Shown here one piece after another: positions 1 to 7,766 of a stretch of DNA of 39,947 bases. The notes below the pieces were generated by a model. That model was not told the DNA's origin. It searched no databases and worked only from the letters and a program-made list of their open reading frames with translations. A program made the position numbers and the translations under genes. The stretch's first letter is position 1, and each line of letters starts with the position of its first letter. The stretch comes from Speluncibacter jeojiensis (lineage in GTDB: Bacteria; Actinomycetota; Actinomycetes; Mycobacteriales; Mycobacteriaceae), in contig NZ_JAAIVF010000011.1 of the NCBI RefSeq assembly GCF_029589495.1, forward strand, positions 1-39,947, given 5' to 3'.

Positions 1-840
1 AACGGGCGCGTTGTCATCAGGGGTGATGTGGATTCGGAGACCGGGGAGATGCTGCTGACGGCCCTGTCGAAACTCTCCGCACCCGTGCCGGGTCCGGGTG
101 GGGAACCCGATCCGAGGCCGGCGCCGCTGCGGCGGGCGGACGCGTTCACCGAGATGTTGCGTCGCTTCCACGACTGCGGTGCCGGTCCGGTCGAGGGCGG
201 CGAGAAGCCGCACCTGACGGTGTTGGTGAACATCAACGACCTCCACCACTGCGACGGCGACGGCGATGGCGACGGGGAGGGTGGCTGCGAGTGCGGTTGC
301 GGCGGCGGCGAAGCCGGCCAGGGCGGCAAGGGTGAAGCCGCCGGCCACAGTAGCGGCAGCGGAGGCGGTCGCAGCGGCCACGGGCCTGGGTCGGGATCCG
401 GGTCCGCCGGCGGCCTCGGTCCGCTGATGATGTGGACCGGCCCGCTCTCCCGCGCGTCGACGCGCCGGTTGGCGTGTGACTGCATCATCACCCCGATCAT
501 CATCAACGATGACGGAGTCCCGTTGAAACTCGGCCGCAAAGACCGGTTGGTTCCCGCCTCGTTACGCCGGGCCTTGATCGTCCGTGACCGGTGTTGCGCG
601 TTCCCCGGCTGCGGTAGGCCCGCCGCCTGGACAGACGCCCACCACATCGTCCACTGGGCCGACGGGGGCGAGACCGATCTGTCGAACACGGTGCTGCTCT
701 GCCGCTACCACCATCGACTGATCCACCACAGCGAGTGGGAAGTGTTCATCGGACCCGACCTTTGCCCGTGGTTCCGGCCGCCACGCTCCCGCGACCCCGA
801 CCGAAAACCCCTCCCCGCCCACGGCCGCACCGCCGCCTGA
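1..840 (+). CDS. HNH endonuclease, DUF222/13E12 type (5' end outside window)
   Basis: The reading frame is open from base 1, so this is the C-terminal part of a gene starting upstream; the GTG at 28 is unlikely to be the true start. The C-terminal third carries an HNH nuclease motif: paired cysteines (CCAFPGCGRPA), then a DAHHIVHWADGG core, then LSNTVLLCRYHHRLIHH, with His and Cys ligands for a metal. Upstream of it is the end of a DUF222-like helical region, interrupted by a low-complexity segment of about 60 residues rich in Gly, Asp and Ser (bases about 250-420). Proteins of this DUF222-HNH family are present in many copies in actinobacterial genomes; their biological role is not established. 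No integrase or transposase is beside it. The gene ends at TGA 838-840 and is convergent with the hydrolase gene at 1007. The family call is firm, the function is not. Confidence 0.85.
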   Translation, partial: NGRVVIRGDVDSETGEMLLTALSKLSAPVPGPGGEPDPRPAPLRRADAFTEMLRRFHDCGAGPVEGGEKPHLTVLVNINDLHHCDGDGDGDGEGGCECGCGGGEAGQGGKGEAAGHSSGSGGGRSGHGPGSGSGSAGGLGPLMMWTGPLSRASTRRLACDCIITPIIINDDGVPLKLGRKDRLVPASLRRALIVRDRCCAFPGCGRPAAWTDAHHIVHWADGGETDLSNTVLLCRYHHRLIHHSEWEVFIGPDLCPWFRPPRSRDPDRKPLPAHGRTAA

Positions 841-890
841 AACACGGCTCGGCCCACGCGGGACCTCAAGCACCACAACCGAATACGTTT

Positions 891-919
891 GCCCTGCACC
901 GCGAGACGCGGTGCAGGGC
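891..919. terminator. Perfect hairpin between convergent genes
   Basis: A 13-bp perfect stem (891-903 pairing with 907-919) closes a 3-nt loop AGA in the 166-bp gap between the convergent HNH and hydrolase genes. There is no T-tract on either side, so it may act as a bidirectional terminator or mRNA 3'-end stabiliser, as is common in high-GC actinobacteria. Termination is inferred from structure and position only. Confidence 0.6.
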
Positions 920-1006
920 CAACGTGTGTGCACCTCGGGGTCGCGGCCGAGCCCAGGCGTCGTGCCGACCGAGCCTGCGCTGCTTCCGGTCATCCCTGCC
1001 ACGCAC

Positions 1007-2395
1007 CTACACCGTCACTGCCACGCCACCTGCGGCGATGAGCGCCTGTCCATCGTCGGGCCGAATGAACCCCGCCACGACCGCGCGCTCGACCGACACC
1101 GCGAACGCGGTGACATATGCGCCCTCATCCGGATACAGAGATGCCAGCACGTCACGCGTGAACGGTGTCGTCGCGCCGTTGTTCGGCACCTGTACGGTCT
1201 CTCCGGTCAACGTGCACACCGGAACGTCGACATGGGGAGTGCGGACCCCGCCTAGTGCGTTGCCGAAACGATCGCGCACGATCTGTCCGTCGGCGGTCGC
1301 GATGGGATCGGCGACCGGCGGCGCGGCGCCGTCGATGATCCAGACGCACAGCGCCCGCAGGGCCGCCGAAGCGACCAGTGCCTGCGGCCCGTCGTTGACG
1401 ATCGGTATCACTGCGCTCAGATCGCGGATCGTGCCGAATTGGGCGGTGTACTGCGGATAGAGGATGCGGAGCGAGTGCGCGTCGGAATGTGCGGCACCGG
1501 CGATCTCCCAGGTCCGAATGCGGTCGCCGTCCGGTTGCCGGGCGGCGTCGAACGAACGCTCCGGACTGCCGCCGAGTTCGAACAACTCGGTCTCGGTGAC
1601 GATCTGGAACACAGGCACGTCAAGATCGGTGCGGACCCGCGCCGGGGCGACCACCGACGGTCCGCTCGGCCCGTCCAGCGCGGCTACACCGGTGCCGGCG
1701 CCGAGTGGTGCACCGAAACCTGCCCGACTGTGGATGAACAGTCCGTCGAATACTCGCGCGACCGGCTGGATCGCGTTGGCGTACGTCAACATCCGCATCG
1801 CCGATTGCGACTGTCCCACGGCGATCACTGTCACGTCGTCCACGCCCGGCAGCGGGCCGTCCTCGCCGTACGAGACCCGCAGAGCCGCACCCGCCTGCGT
1901 GAAGATGTCGTACGAGTAGGCGTCGCCGGGATGGTGCAGTGTGCCGTACCGATCGGGACTCCACGCCTTGAGCCCGACCACATTCGGACCCAGGGGGCTG
2001 CCGCCGGTGCTGTTCACACCGGCGGCCTGGGCCGACACGCCCACCCACGCGTATCCCTGGAGCAGTTCCGTGTGCAGGTAGCCGAAGTCGACGTCGACGT
2101 CGGCCCCGCCGCTGACGTTCAACCATTCGACGACCACAGTGCCGTTGAACCGGCCCGGATCGGCGGGCGCCCGCACCAGCAGCCGGGTCCGATAGGAGGC
2201 CTGCGTGGACTCGGTCACCGACCACCGTCCGTCACCGGTCCACTCGCCGTTCTCACGGAAGGACTTGGCAGTGCCGTGGAGGACGAACTCCCGCTCGGTG
2301 TAGCCCGCGGTTGCCAGGTCGACGGACGTCGCGGTCGCCGGCGCGTCGCCGACGCCGCTCACCGCAGAGGCGTGCCTCACAGGCTCGATGATCAT
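1007..2395 (-). CDS. Alpha/beta-hydrolase-domain protein (ABhydrolase_10-like), 462 aa
   Basis: This is the last gene of the four-gene minus-strand operon. The start chosen is ATG 2393-2395, preceded by GAGAGGA at good spacing; the open frame extends further upstream but only as an overlap with the sulfotransferase gene. The protein has the look of the large 'alpha/beta hydrolase domain-containing' family: a conserved VVEWLNVSGG segment in the N-terminal half, a nucleophile-elbow-like VIAVGQSQSAMRMLTYAN, and a late WEIAGAAHSDAH with the presumed catalytic His. No signal peptide is visible, so it is probably cytoplasmic. A hydrolase (esterase-like) activity is inferred; the substrate is unknown. 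Its place behind the SDR and sulfotransferase genes suggests action on the same small molecule. The gap to the sulfotransferase stop is 50 bp. Confidence 0.8.
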   Translation of the reverse strand: MIIEPVRHASAVSGVGDAPATATSVDLATAGYTEREFVLHGTAKSFRENGEWTGDGRWSVTESTQASYRTRLLVRAPADPGRFNGTVVVEWLNVSGGADVDVDFGYLHTELLQGYAWVGVSAQAAGVNSTGGSPLGPNVVGLKAWSPDRYGTLHHPGDAYSYDIFTQAGAALRVSYGEDGPLPGVDDVTVIAVGQSQSAMRMLTYANAIQPVARVFDGLFIHSRAGFGAPLGAGTGVAALDGPSGPSVVAPARVRTDLDVPVFQIVTETELFELGGSPERSFDAARQPDGDRIRTWEIAGAAHSDAHSLRILYPQYTAQFGTIRDLSAVIPIVNDGPQALVASAALRALCVWIIDGAAPPVADPIATADGQIVRDRFGNALGGVRTPHVDVPVCTLTGETVQVPNNGATTPFTRDVLASLYPDEGAYVTAFAVSVERAVVAGFIRPDDGQALIAAGGVAVTV

Positions 2396-2445
2396 TCGGC
2401 AGGTCCTCTCACTCGGCAAACGGCCCGCGGCGCAGTGAACAGACG

Positions 2446-3618
2446 CTAGGTCAGCCCGGCGAACCGCTCGCGGACCTCGCCGTCGGTCAATCCGTACTCC
2501 TCGAGCGTGTACCGGTGCGCGGGTTTGCGGGACCCGGTGCGGCTCTCGTCGTGCATCGCGCCCATGGCGGTGCGCGCGTCGTCGGACAGCCCGATCCCGA
2601 AGTGCGAGTAGATCTTCTCCACGGTGCCCAGCGGGTCGCCGACGAAGTCGTGATAGTCGACGTCGATGAACTGTGCCGGATCGTGCTTGGCGCGGACCGT
2701 GTTGAAGTGTTCGAGGCCGCGGGCCCACAACTCCAGCTGGCTGCGGCCGATCACCTCGCCGCGGAACTTGTCGGACCATCCCTCGGTCGCCTGCTCGGCG
2801 AGGCTGCACACCGACGGGATGATCGTGCTCGGCGGCCGGTGCGTCTGGATGATCAGCGCGTCGGGATATACGTCGAGCAACTCGTCGAGCGCGAACAGGT
2901 GGCTCGGATTCTTGAGCACCCACCGCCGGTCCTGGTCGTGCAGCCCGATCAGCTGGAGGTTCTTCTTGTGCCGCGCATAGGCGTTGGTCCAGTCCTGCCC
3001 CTGCAGCCAGTTCGAGTAGGTCGGCAGTGAGGCCAGGCACTCGTACGAGACCGACTTGAACGTCTGGCGCAGCAGCTGCCAGCATTCCTCGACCTCGGCC
3101 GCCGACATGAAGTGCACGCCCATGAACTCCGGGTGCTCGACATGGTGCTGGCTGAAACGATTCTCGATTGCCTGGTACACCGGGTTCGACGCCCACGTCT
3201 CGCGTGGTGGCCGGGGCTGCGGCATCTCGGTCAGCCACATCTCGAGTCCCTGATGGGAGGGGTCGACGGTGAGCAAGCGGTGCAGTGCGGTCGTCCCGGT
3301 CCGGGGCAGGCCGGTCACGAAGATCGGCCGCTCGACGGCGACGTCGGCATGCCCCGGGTTCGCCTGCCACGCCGCTTCGCTGAGCAGCCGGGCCACCAGC
3401 GCCCCGCGCAGGAACACGCGGGAGATCTTGCTGCCCAGCGGCGTCAGGTCCTCGTCGCGCTCATAGGACTCGAGCAGTACCCCGAGCGCCTCGGTGTAGT
3501 CGTCCGCGCCGAAATCGGACAGTCCGGTCATCCGCGTGGCCGACGCGTGCAGGTCCTCGATGGTGCCGACCGTCGTCCGGCCGGAGCTGGTCCGGCCAGA
3601 GCTGGTGCCTTCGGTCAT
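2446..3618 (-). CDS. Sulfotransferase family protein (PAPS-dependent), 390 aa
   Basis: The protein resembles the Sulfotransfer_3 family, which transfers sulfate from PAPS to a hydroxyl or amine acceptor. The 5'-phosphosulfate-binding loop is seen at about residues 99-112 (IFVTGLPRTGTTALHR), followed by LEMWLTEMPQPRPP. A second phosphate-binding strand and helix, IIQTHRPPSTIIPSVCSL, lies near residue 230. Length is normal for the family. Residues 5-14 are a short tandem duplication (TSSGR repeated), encoded by an imperfect 15-bp repeat. The gene follows the SDR gene by 12 bp, so they are surely co-transcribed. From memory it resembles M. tuberculosis Rv3529c. The acceptor cannot be read from sequence. 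The PAPS-synthesis genes on the other side of the IclR gene, with a matching promoter, support a real sulfotransferase role. Confidence 0.88.
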   Translation of the reverse strand: MTEGTSSGRTSSGRTTVGTIEDLHASATRMTGLSDFGADDYTEALGVLLESYERDEDLTPLGSKISRVFLRGALVARLLSEAAWQANPGHADVAVERPIFVTGLPRTGTTALHRLLTVDPSHQGLEMWLTEMPQPRPPRETWASNPVYQAIENRFSQHHVEHPEFMGVHFMSAAEVEECWQLLRQTFKSVSYECLASLPTYSNWLQGQDWTNAYARHKKNLQLIGLHDQDRRWVLKNPSHLFALDELLDVYPDALIIQTHRPPSTIIPSVCSLAEQATEGWSDKFRGEVIGRSQLELWARGLEHFNTVRAKHDPAQFIDVDYHDFVGDPLGTVEKIYSHFGIGLSDDARTAMGAMHDESRTGSRKPAHRYTLEEYGLTDGEVRERFAGLT

Positions 3619-3630
3619 GATCGTCGTCTC

Positions 3631-4413
3631 CTAGTGGTGGTATTCGCCGCAGTTGACGTCCAGGCACTGCCCGGTGATACCGCTCGCCATCGGCGATGCC
3701 AGGAAGATGACCGCGTCGGCGATCTCTTCGGTGGTGGGCAGCCGCTTGAGGTCGCTGGCGGCAGCGGTCGCGTCGTAGATCTGCTCGACGGTGGTGCCGT
3801 ACTTCTGTGCCTGGTGCGCAAAGTAGCCCTGCAGTGTTTCGCCCCAGATGTAGCCCGGTGCCACCGAGTTGACGCGGATACCCTTGGGGCCCAACTCGGT
3901 CGCCAGTGACTGCGACACTGCAAGCAGTGCCGACTTCGCCAGCTTGTAGCTGCCGTAGCGCTCCTGCGAGTGGCGGATCACCATCGAGTTGAGGTTGACG
4001 ACCGCGCCGTCCGACTCCTCGAGTGCCGGGGTGAACAGTTGGGTGAGCCGCAGCGCGCCGAGCACGGTCAGCTCGACGCTGTCGCGGATGTGCTGGAAGT
4101 CGGTGCGGGCCAGAGGCTTCATCGACGGCACCGAGAACGCATTGTTGACGAGCACGTCGACGCGCCCATAGGCCTCGAGGCTCTCGGCCACCAGGTTCTC
4201 GGCGGACGCCTCGTCGGTGATGTCGGTGGGCACGCAGATGGCGCGGCGGCCCAGATCGGTGACCTCCTTGGCGACCTCGTCGAGCCGGGCCTGCGTGCGC
4301 GCGGCCAGGACCAGATCGGCGCCGGCCGCTGCGCAGCGCAGCGCCAGGGTCCGACCCAGGCCGGGGCCGACGCCGGAGACGACGATGACCTTGTCGGTCA
4401 GCAGGGTGTTCAC
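3631..4413 (-). CDS. Short-chain dehydrogenase/reductase, 260 aa
   Basis: This is a classical SDR oxidoreductase. The Rossmann nucleotide-binding motif is near the N-terminus (VSGVGPGLGRTLA, about residues 12-24). NNA follows near residue 89 (VLVNNAFSVP). The active-site Ser is in LNSMVIRH, and the catalytic pair is YGSYKLAKSAL (Tyr-x3-Lys). The C-terminus, SGITGQCLDVNCGEYHH, matches the usual SDR end. An Ala-Arg-Thr after strand 2 (LVLAARTQ) fits NADP(H) rather than NAD(H), but this is weak evidence. The start chosen is GTG 4411-4413 because CGGAGG lies just upstream; the frame open beyond it overlaps the DUF1214-like gene. It is the second gene of the operon, 44 bp after its neighbour, and from memory resembles Rv3530c. 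The substrate is unknown, perhaps a hydroxy/keto sterol-like compound. Confidence 0.9.
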   Translation of the reverse strand: MNTLLTDKVIVVSGVGPGLGRTLALRCAAAGADLVLAARTQARLDEVAKEVTDLGRRAICVPTDITDEASAENLVAESLEAYGRVDVLVNNAFSVPSMKPLARTDFQHIRDSVELTVLGALRLTQLFTPALEESDGAVVNLNSMVIRHSQERYGSYKLAKSALLAVSQSLATELGPKGIRVNSVAPGYIWGETLQGYFAHQAQKYGTTVEQIYDATAAASDLKRLPTTEEIADAVIFLASPMASGITGQCLDVNCGEYHH

Positions 4414-4457
4414 GGGGAGATCCTCCGAGGTGTGTTCGGCTGGGTGCGGCACGACGC

Positions 4458-5624
4458 TCACCCCAGCATCCGGTCGGCGAAGCCGGCCTGCCGCGCGGCG
4501 ATACGCGCGGCGAACTCGGCCGGGGTGATCGTGTTCTGCTCGTGGTAGGGCAGCTTGGCGGCGACCTCGTCGATGCCGACGACCTCGACGGTCGGGCCGT
4601 CGGCCGCGGTGAACTCGCGGGAGGTGCGCTGCCAGCGGAACTGCAGGATGCCCCGCGGGTGTCCCACGGTCTCGACCCAGTTGGCGATGCCGGGGTTCTG
4701 TTCCGAGACCACCAATCGGATCATCCCATCCGGATCCGCCTGCGCCTGAGCGTTGTTGAGCGAAGTCTGGTGCCCGGTGTAGTCGAGCGAGATGTACCAC
4801 ATGCTGCCGAGCTGGAAGCCCTGGTACGGCGCGTCCGACTTCGGCACGGTGATGATCATCGCCTGGTCGTCACCGAGTTCGTAGTGGCCGACGGACGAGA
4901 ACTGGGTGGCCAGCCCGCCGGGGGTCAGGCGCGGTTCGGTCATCGTGTTGACCGGCAGCTTCAGGTAGAACCACTCCGGGAACTGCAGCCAGGTCTTCAC
5001 CCGGCCGACCAGCGCCCTGCCCGCGCGGGCGTAGCGTTTCGCGGTCTCCTCCGGGGTCAGCTGCGGCACCGGGGTGCCGGCGGCGCCGACCTTTTCGATC
5101 CGGATCGTGCCGCGCCGCTGCGTCCAGTCGCTGTAGACCTCGCGCACCACCAGTTGCGAGGAACCAGGCGCGAGGGTGAAGTAGTTGCGGCGGCCGTCGG
5201 CGGGGCCGGGGCCGAAGCGGACCTCGAAGCTTCCGTCCGGGTCGATGTCCAGTTCACGGTCGTCGAACGCGGTGACGCTGCCGGGAACATTCGCGTCGGT
5301 GTAGTTGCCGCTGAGCACCTGAAAGCTCAGATCGGCTGTGCTGCCGCGTGTTCCGGTGACGATGTACTCGGCGTCGTCGTTGATCCTGGCGCCGAAGTAG
5401 AGCGTGTCGGGGTTGTCCAGGCCCATCTTGGTGTAGGGACCGGTGCCCTGCAGGAACATTGGCTGCGTCTTCTCGGTGGCCCAGGCGGCGTGCAACGTCG
5501 CGACGATGCCGCCGGCCAGGTACTGGTACCCCTCCAGCAGGTCCTGCTCGGAGCGCACGTGGGGTGCGTCGGCGACAAGCTTCTCGGCCTCCGCGATCGC
5601 CTCGGCGAATGGTTCGGTCAGCAA
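4458..5624 (-). CDS. DUF1214-like protein, first gene of the sulfotransferase operon
   Basis: A protein of about 388 residues with the feel of the DUF1254/DUF1214 group: MGLDNPDTLYFGARINDDAEYIVTG in the first third, and FQLGSMWYISLDYTGHQTSLNN with VSEQNPGIANWVETVGHPRG in the last. No signal peptide, membrane segment or catalytic motif is evident, and I cannot assign a reaction. The start chosen is TTG 5622-5624, with GAGGAG five bases upstream; an in-frame ATG at 5720 would put the promoter inside the gene and has no ribosome site. The gene leads the DUF1214-SDR-sulfotransferase-hydrolase operon and is expressed from the promoter at 5692-5720. From memory the trio matches Rv3531c-Rv3530c-Rv3529c, reported within the KstR-controlled lipid/sterol regulon of M. 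tuberculosis. Confidence 0.82.
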   Translation of the reverse strand: MLTEPFAEAIAEAEKLVADAPHVRSEQDLLEGYQYLAGGIVATLHAAWATEKTQPMFLQGTGPYTKMGLDNPDTLYFGARINDDAEYIVTGTRGSTADLSFQVLSGNYTDANVPGSVTAFDDRELDIDPDGSFEVRFGPGPADGRRNYFTLAPGSSQLVVREVYSDWTQRRGTIRIEKVGAAGTPVPQLTPEETAKRYARAGRALVGRVKTWLQFPEWFYLKLPVNTMTEPRLTPGGLATQFSSVGHYELGDDQAMIITVPKSDAPYQGFQLGSMWYISLDYTGHQTSLNNAQAQADPDGMIRLVVSEQNPGIANWVETVGHPRGILQFRWQRTSREFTAADGPTVEVVGIDEVAAKLPYHEQNTITPAEFAARIAARQAGFADRMLG

Positions 5625-5647
5625 ACCTGCTCCTCGAAAAACATATG

Positions 5648-5673
5648 GGTACAAATTCGTACCGTGCGGGTAC
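5648..5673. promoter_or_regulatory. Triple half-site operator upstream of the DUF1214-like operon
   Basis: Read on the minus strand (direction of the operon) this is GTACC-N5-GGTAC-N6-GTACC: plus-strand GGTAC 5648-5652, GTACC 5659-5663, GGTAC 5669-5673. The same architecture (GAACC-N5-GGTTC-N6-GAACC) occurs at 6788-6813 in front of cysD. Both lie about 20 nt downstream of the -10 box, in the predicted 5' untranslated region. Multiple inverted half-sites are typical of some IclR-family operators (PcaU/PobR), and an IclR gene lies between the two elements, so it is the likely ligand-responsive binder. Confidence 0.6.
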
Positions 5674-5691
5674 ATTAATCGTGTGATGCCG

Positions 5692-5720
5692 ACAATAGAA
5701 TGCGTTCTAGCGATGGTCAA
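5692..5720 (-). promoter_or_regulatory. Promoter of the DUF1214/SDR/sulfotransferase operon with KstR-like palindrome
   Basis: On the minus strand, -35 TTGACC (5720-5715), a 17-bp spacer, and -10 TATTGT (5697-5692). The spacer and -10 contain a 14-bp palindrome TAGAACGCATTCTA (5709-5696). This is one base from the published mycobacterial KstR consensus TnnAACnnGTTnnA, recalled from memory. The predicted start point near 5685 leaves about 60 nt of leader before the TTG start codon. The element is nearly identical in layout to the cysD promoter at 6739-6767. Confidence 0.75.
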
Positions 5721-5743
5721 CGGTCAGGTCGGTGGTCGGCCCG

Positions 5744-6721
5744 ATGGTCGCTGAGCAGACAGCCGCAGGCGAGCCTGCGGGATCGGGTAGGCGGTCGCCG
5801 CCGACCGACCGGGTCGTGCAGGTGCTCGATTACCTGGTTGCGCACCCGGACCGCCGATTCGGACTGTCCGAGTTGGCCCGGTCTCTGAAGATCAGCAAAC
5901 CCACCTGCCTGGGCATCCTGTCGGCCTTGGCGTCGTCGGGCTACCTCACCCGTGACGAGCGGGCGAAGACGTACGGCCTGGGGCCCGCGCTGATCGCCGC
6001 GGGCCGGGCGGCGCAACGCAGCTTCGCGGTGGGGCCGATCGCCCGCGCGTACCTGGAGAAGCTCAGCGTGCAGTTCGCCACGACGTGTGTGGCCTCGGCG
6101 GTCATCGGCGACCAGATCGCCGTGCTCGAGGCAGTGGGCCCGGGCGAGGCGCGCACCAACGCCCGGGTGGGCAGCGTCTATCCGTTCGCGCCGCCGATCG
6201 GCCTGATGTATGTGCTCTGGGATCGCGACGCGGCCCTGGAATCCTGGCTGCGCCGCGAGCCCGCCTTGCCTGTACGGCTGGACCGTGAGCGACTGCGGGC
6301 GGTGGTGGCCGAGTGTCGCGCGGCCGGGTATCTCGTCGAGAGTCTCGACCCTGTGGGTCAGCGACTGCACCGGCTCATGGCGGGCGTCGACGTGCACGAA
6401 CTGCCCTCCGAGGTGCGGGAACTGATCGGGGAGATGGCGTCGAGCCTGGGGGAGCGGGTGTACCTCGGCCATGACATCGGCCGGGGCGTCGGCGAGGGCA
6501 TGGGCGGCGACACCGGCGGCGGCGCTGTGGAGGACACCTTGTACCCGGTGAACCTGATCTCGGCGCCCGCCTATGACGCCGACGGCCGGCAGGCGCTGGT
6601 GCTCACGCTGTATGTGGGGGCGTCGGTGACCGGCGCGGAGATCGCTGAGCGCGGGTCCGCGTTGACGGCCGCGGCGGAGGCGGTGACGGTGGAGGTGGGA
6701 GGCCGAAAGCCCTTCTGGTGA
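5744..6721 (+). CDS. IclR-family transcriptional regulator
   Basis: The N-terminal winged helix-turn-helix covers about residues 20-85, with RVVQVLDYLV then LSELARSLKISKPTCLGILSALASSGYL as the recognition region and a wing DERAKTYGLG. A C-terminal IclR effector-binding domain follows (FATTCVASAVIGDQIAVLEAVG ... GSVYPFAPPIGLMYVLWD ... AGYLVESLDP). An unusual Gly-rich stretch (GRGVGEGMGGDTGGGAVED) lies between the central and final parts of the effector domain. The start could be ATG 5744 or GTG 5732; neither has a good ribosome site. The gene is divergent from the DUF1214-like operon and 115 bp ahead of cysD, with matching three-half-site elements flanking it on both sides. It is therefore the best local candidate for control of both units. 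The effector is unknown. Confidence 0.88.
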   Translation: MVAEQTAAGEPAGSGRRSPPTDRVVQVLDYLVAHPDRRFGLSELARSLKISKPTCLGILSALASSGYLTRDERAKTYGLGPALIAAGRAAQRSFAVGPIARAYLEKLSVQFATTCVASAVIGDQIAVLEAVGPGEARTNARVGSVYPFAPPIGLMYVLWDRDAALESWLRREPALPVRLDRERLRAVVAECRAAGYLVESLDPVGQRLHRLMAGVDVHELPSEVRELIGEMASSLGERVYLGHDIGRGVGEGMGGDTGGGAVEDTLYPVNLISAPAYDADGRQALVLTLYVGASVTGAEIAERGSALTAAAEAVTVEVGGRKPFW

Positions 6722-6738
6722 CGACCGAACGGCAGTCG

Positions 6739-6767
6739 TTGACCGAAACTAGAACTTATTCTATTCT
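6739..6767 (+). promoter_or_regulatory. cysD promoter with KstR-like palindrome
   Basis: -35 TTGACC (6739-6744), 17-bp spacer, -10 TATTCT (6762-6767), a near-consensus housekeeping promoter. The palindrome TAGAACTTATTCTA spans 6750-6763, covering the end of the spacer and the first bases of the -10, exactly as in the promoter at 5692-5720. Start of transcription is predicted near 6774, about 60 nt before the cysD ATG. Confidence 0.8.
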
Positions 6768-6787
6768 CGCCGCGATGGGTCGATTTC

Positions 6788-6813
6788 GAACCGGGTTGGT
6801 TCAAATATGAACC
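6788..6813. promoter_or_regulatory. Triple half-site operator upstream of cysD
   Basis: GAACC (6788-6792), N5, GGTTC (6798-6802), N6, GAACC (6809-6813). Spacing and orientation equal those of the element at 5648-5673 with one base changed in each half-site (GTACC there, GAACC here). Its position downstream of the promoter suggests repression by road-block. IclR binding is an inference. Confidence 0.58.
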
Positions 6814-6836
6814 ATAGACGAGATGGGGAGTCGCAC

Positions 6837-7766
6837 ATGAGCGCGCCGTCCACTCCACCGCCCACCTACGAACTGACGCACCTGCAGGCCCTCGAGGCCG
6901 AGGCGGTGCACATCTTCCGCGAGGTTGCGGCCGGTTTCGAACGGCCCGTGCTGCTGTTCTCCGGCGGCAAGGACTCGGTGGTGATGCTGCACGTCGCCGC
7001 CAAGGCGTTTTGGCCCGCGGCCGTGCCGTTCACCGTCATGCATGTCGACACCGGCCACAACTTCGACGAGGTCATCGAGTTCCGTGACCGCACGGTCGAC
7101 CGTTTTGGACTGCGGCTGGTGGTCGCCAGCGTGCAGGACGAGATCGACGCCGGTCGCGTCGTCGAGGAGACCGGGCCGCGGGCCAGCCGCAACCGGCTGC
7201 AGACCTCGGCACTGCTGAAGGGCATCTCGGACAACGGTTTCGACGCGGTGTTCGGCGGGGCTCGGCGGGACGAGGAAAAGGCCCGGGCCAAGGAGCGGAT
7301 CTTCAGTTTCCGCGACGAATTCGGGCAATGGGACCCGCGGGCGCAGCGGCCAGAGCTGTGGAACCTGTACAACGGCAGACACCGTCGCGGCGAACACATC
7401 CGTGTCTTCCCGTTGTCGAACTGGACCGAGCTGGACATCTGGCAGTACATCGCGCAGGAACGCATCGAGCTGCCCGGCATCTACTACGCGCACCGCCGCG
7501 CGGTCGTGCCGCGCGACGGAATGCTGCTGGCGCACACCAGGTTCCTGCAGCTGCTGCCGGGGGAGGAGCCCGTCGAGGCGATGGTGCGGTTCCGCACGGT
7601 CGGCGACGCGACCTGCACCGGATGCGTCGAATCCTCCGCCGACACGGTCGAGGCCGTCGTCGAGGAGGTTGCCGCGACCCGGATCACCGAACGGGGCGCC
7701 ACCCGCGCCGACGACCGGATCTCCGAGGCAGGCATGGAAGATCGCAAGAAAGAGGGCTACTTCTGA
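6837..7766 (+). CDS. cysD: Sulfate adenylyltransferase subunit 2
   Basis: CysD is the small, catalytic subunit of ATP sulfurylase, which makes adenosine 5'-phosphosulfate (APS) from ATP and sulfate. The PP-loop SGGKDS is at residues 42-47 ([14 protein letters not shown]), followed by HVDTGHNF and the conserved [22 protein letters not shown] segment. The C-terminus has [15 protein letters not shown] and ends DRKKEGYF, as in other CysD. Length (309 aa) is normal. The start chosen is ATG 6837, with GGGGAG seven bases upstream; an upstream in-frame ATG at 6807 lies inside the operator and has no ribosome site. The stop codon overlaps the cysNC start, so the two subunits are translationally coupled. 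The promoter matches that of the sulfotransferase operon. Confidence 0.96.
   Translation: MSAPSTPPPTYELTHLQALEAEAVHIFREVAAGFERPVLLFSGGKDSVVMLHVAAKAFWPAAVPFTVMHVDTGHNFDEVIEFRDRTVDRFGLRLVVASVQDEIDAGRVVEETGPRASRNRLQTSALLKGISDNGFDAVFGGARRDEEKARAKERIFSFRDEFGQWDPRAQRPELWNLYNGRHRRGEHIRVFPLSNWTELDIWQYIAQERIELPGIYYAHRRAVVPRDGMLLAHTRFLQLLPGEEPVEAMVRFRTVGDATCTGCVESSADTVEAVVEEVAATRITERGATRADDRISEAGMEDRKKEGYF

Noticed and set aside
2395-3370. N-terminal extension of the hydrolase gene into the sulfotransferase gene
   Set aside because: The extension is Arg/Ala/Pro-rich shadow sequence; a good ribosome site (GAGAGGA) marks ATG 2395 as the start.
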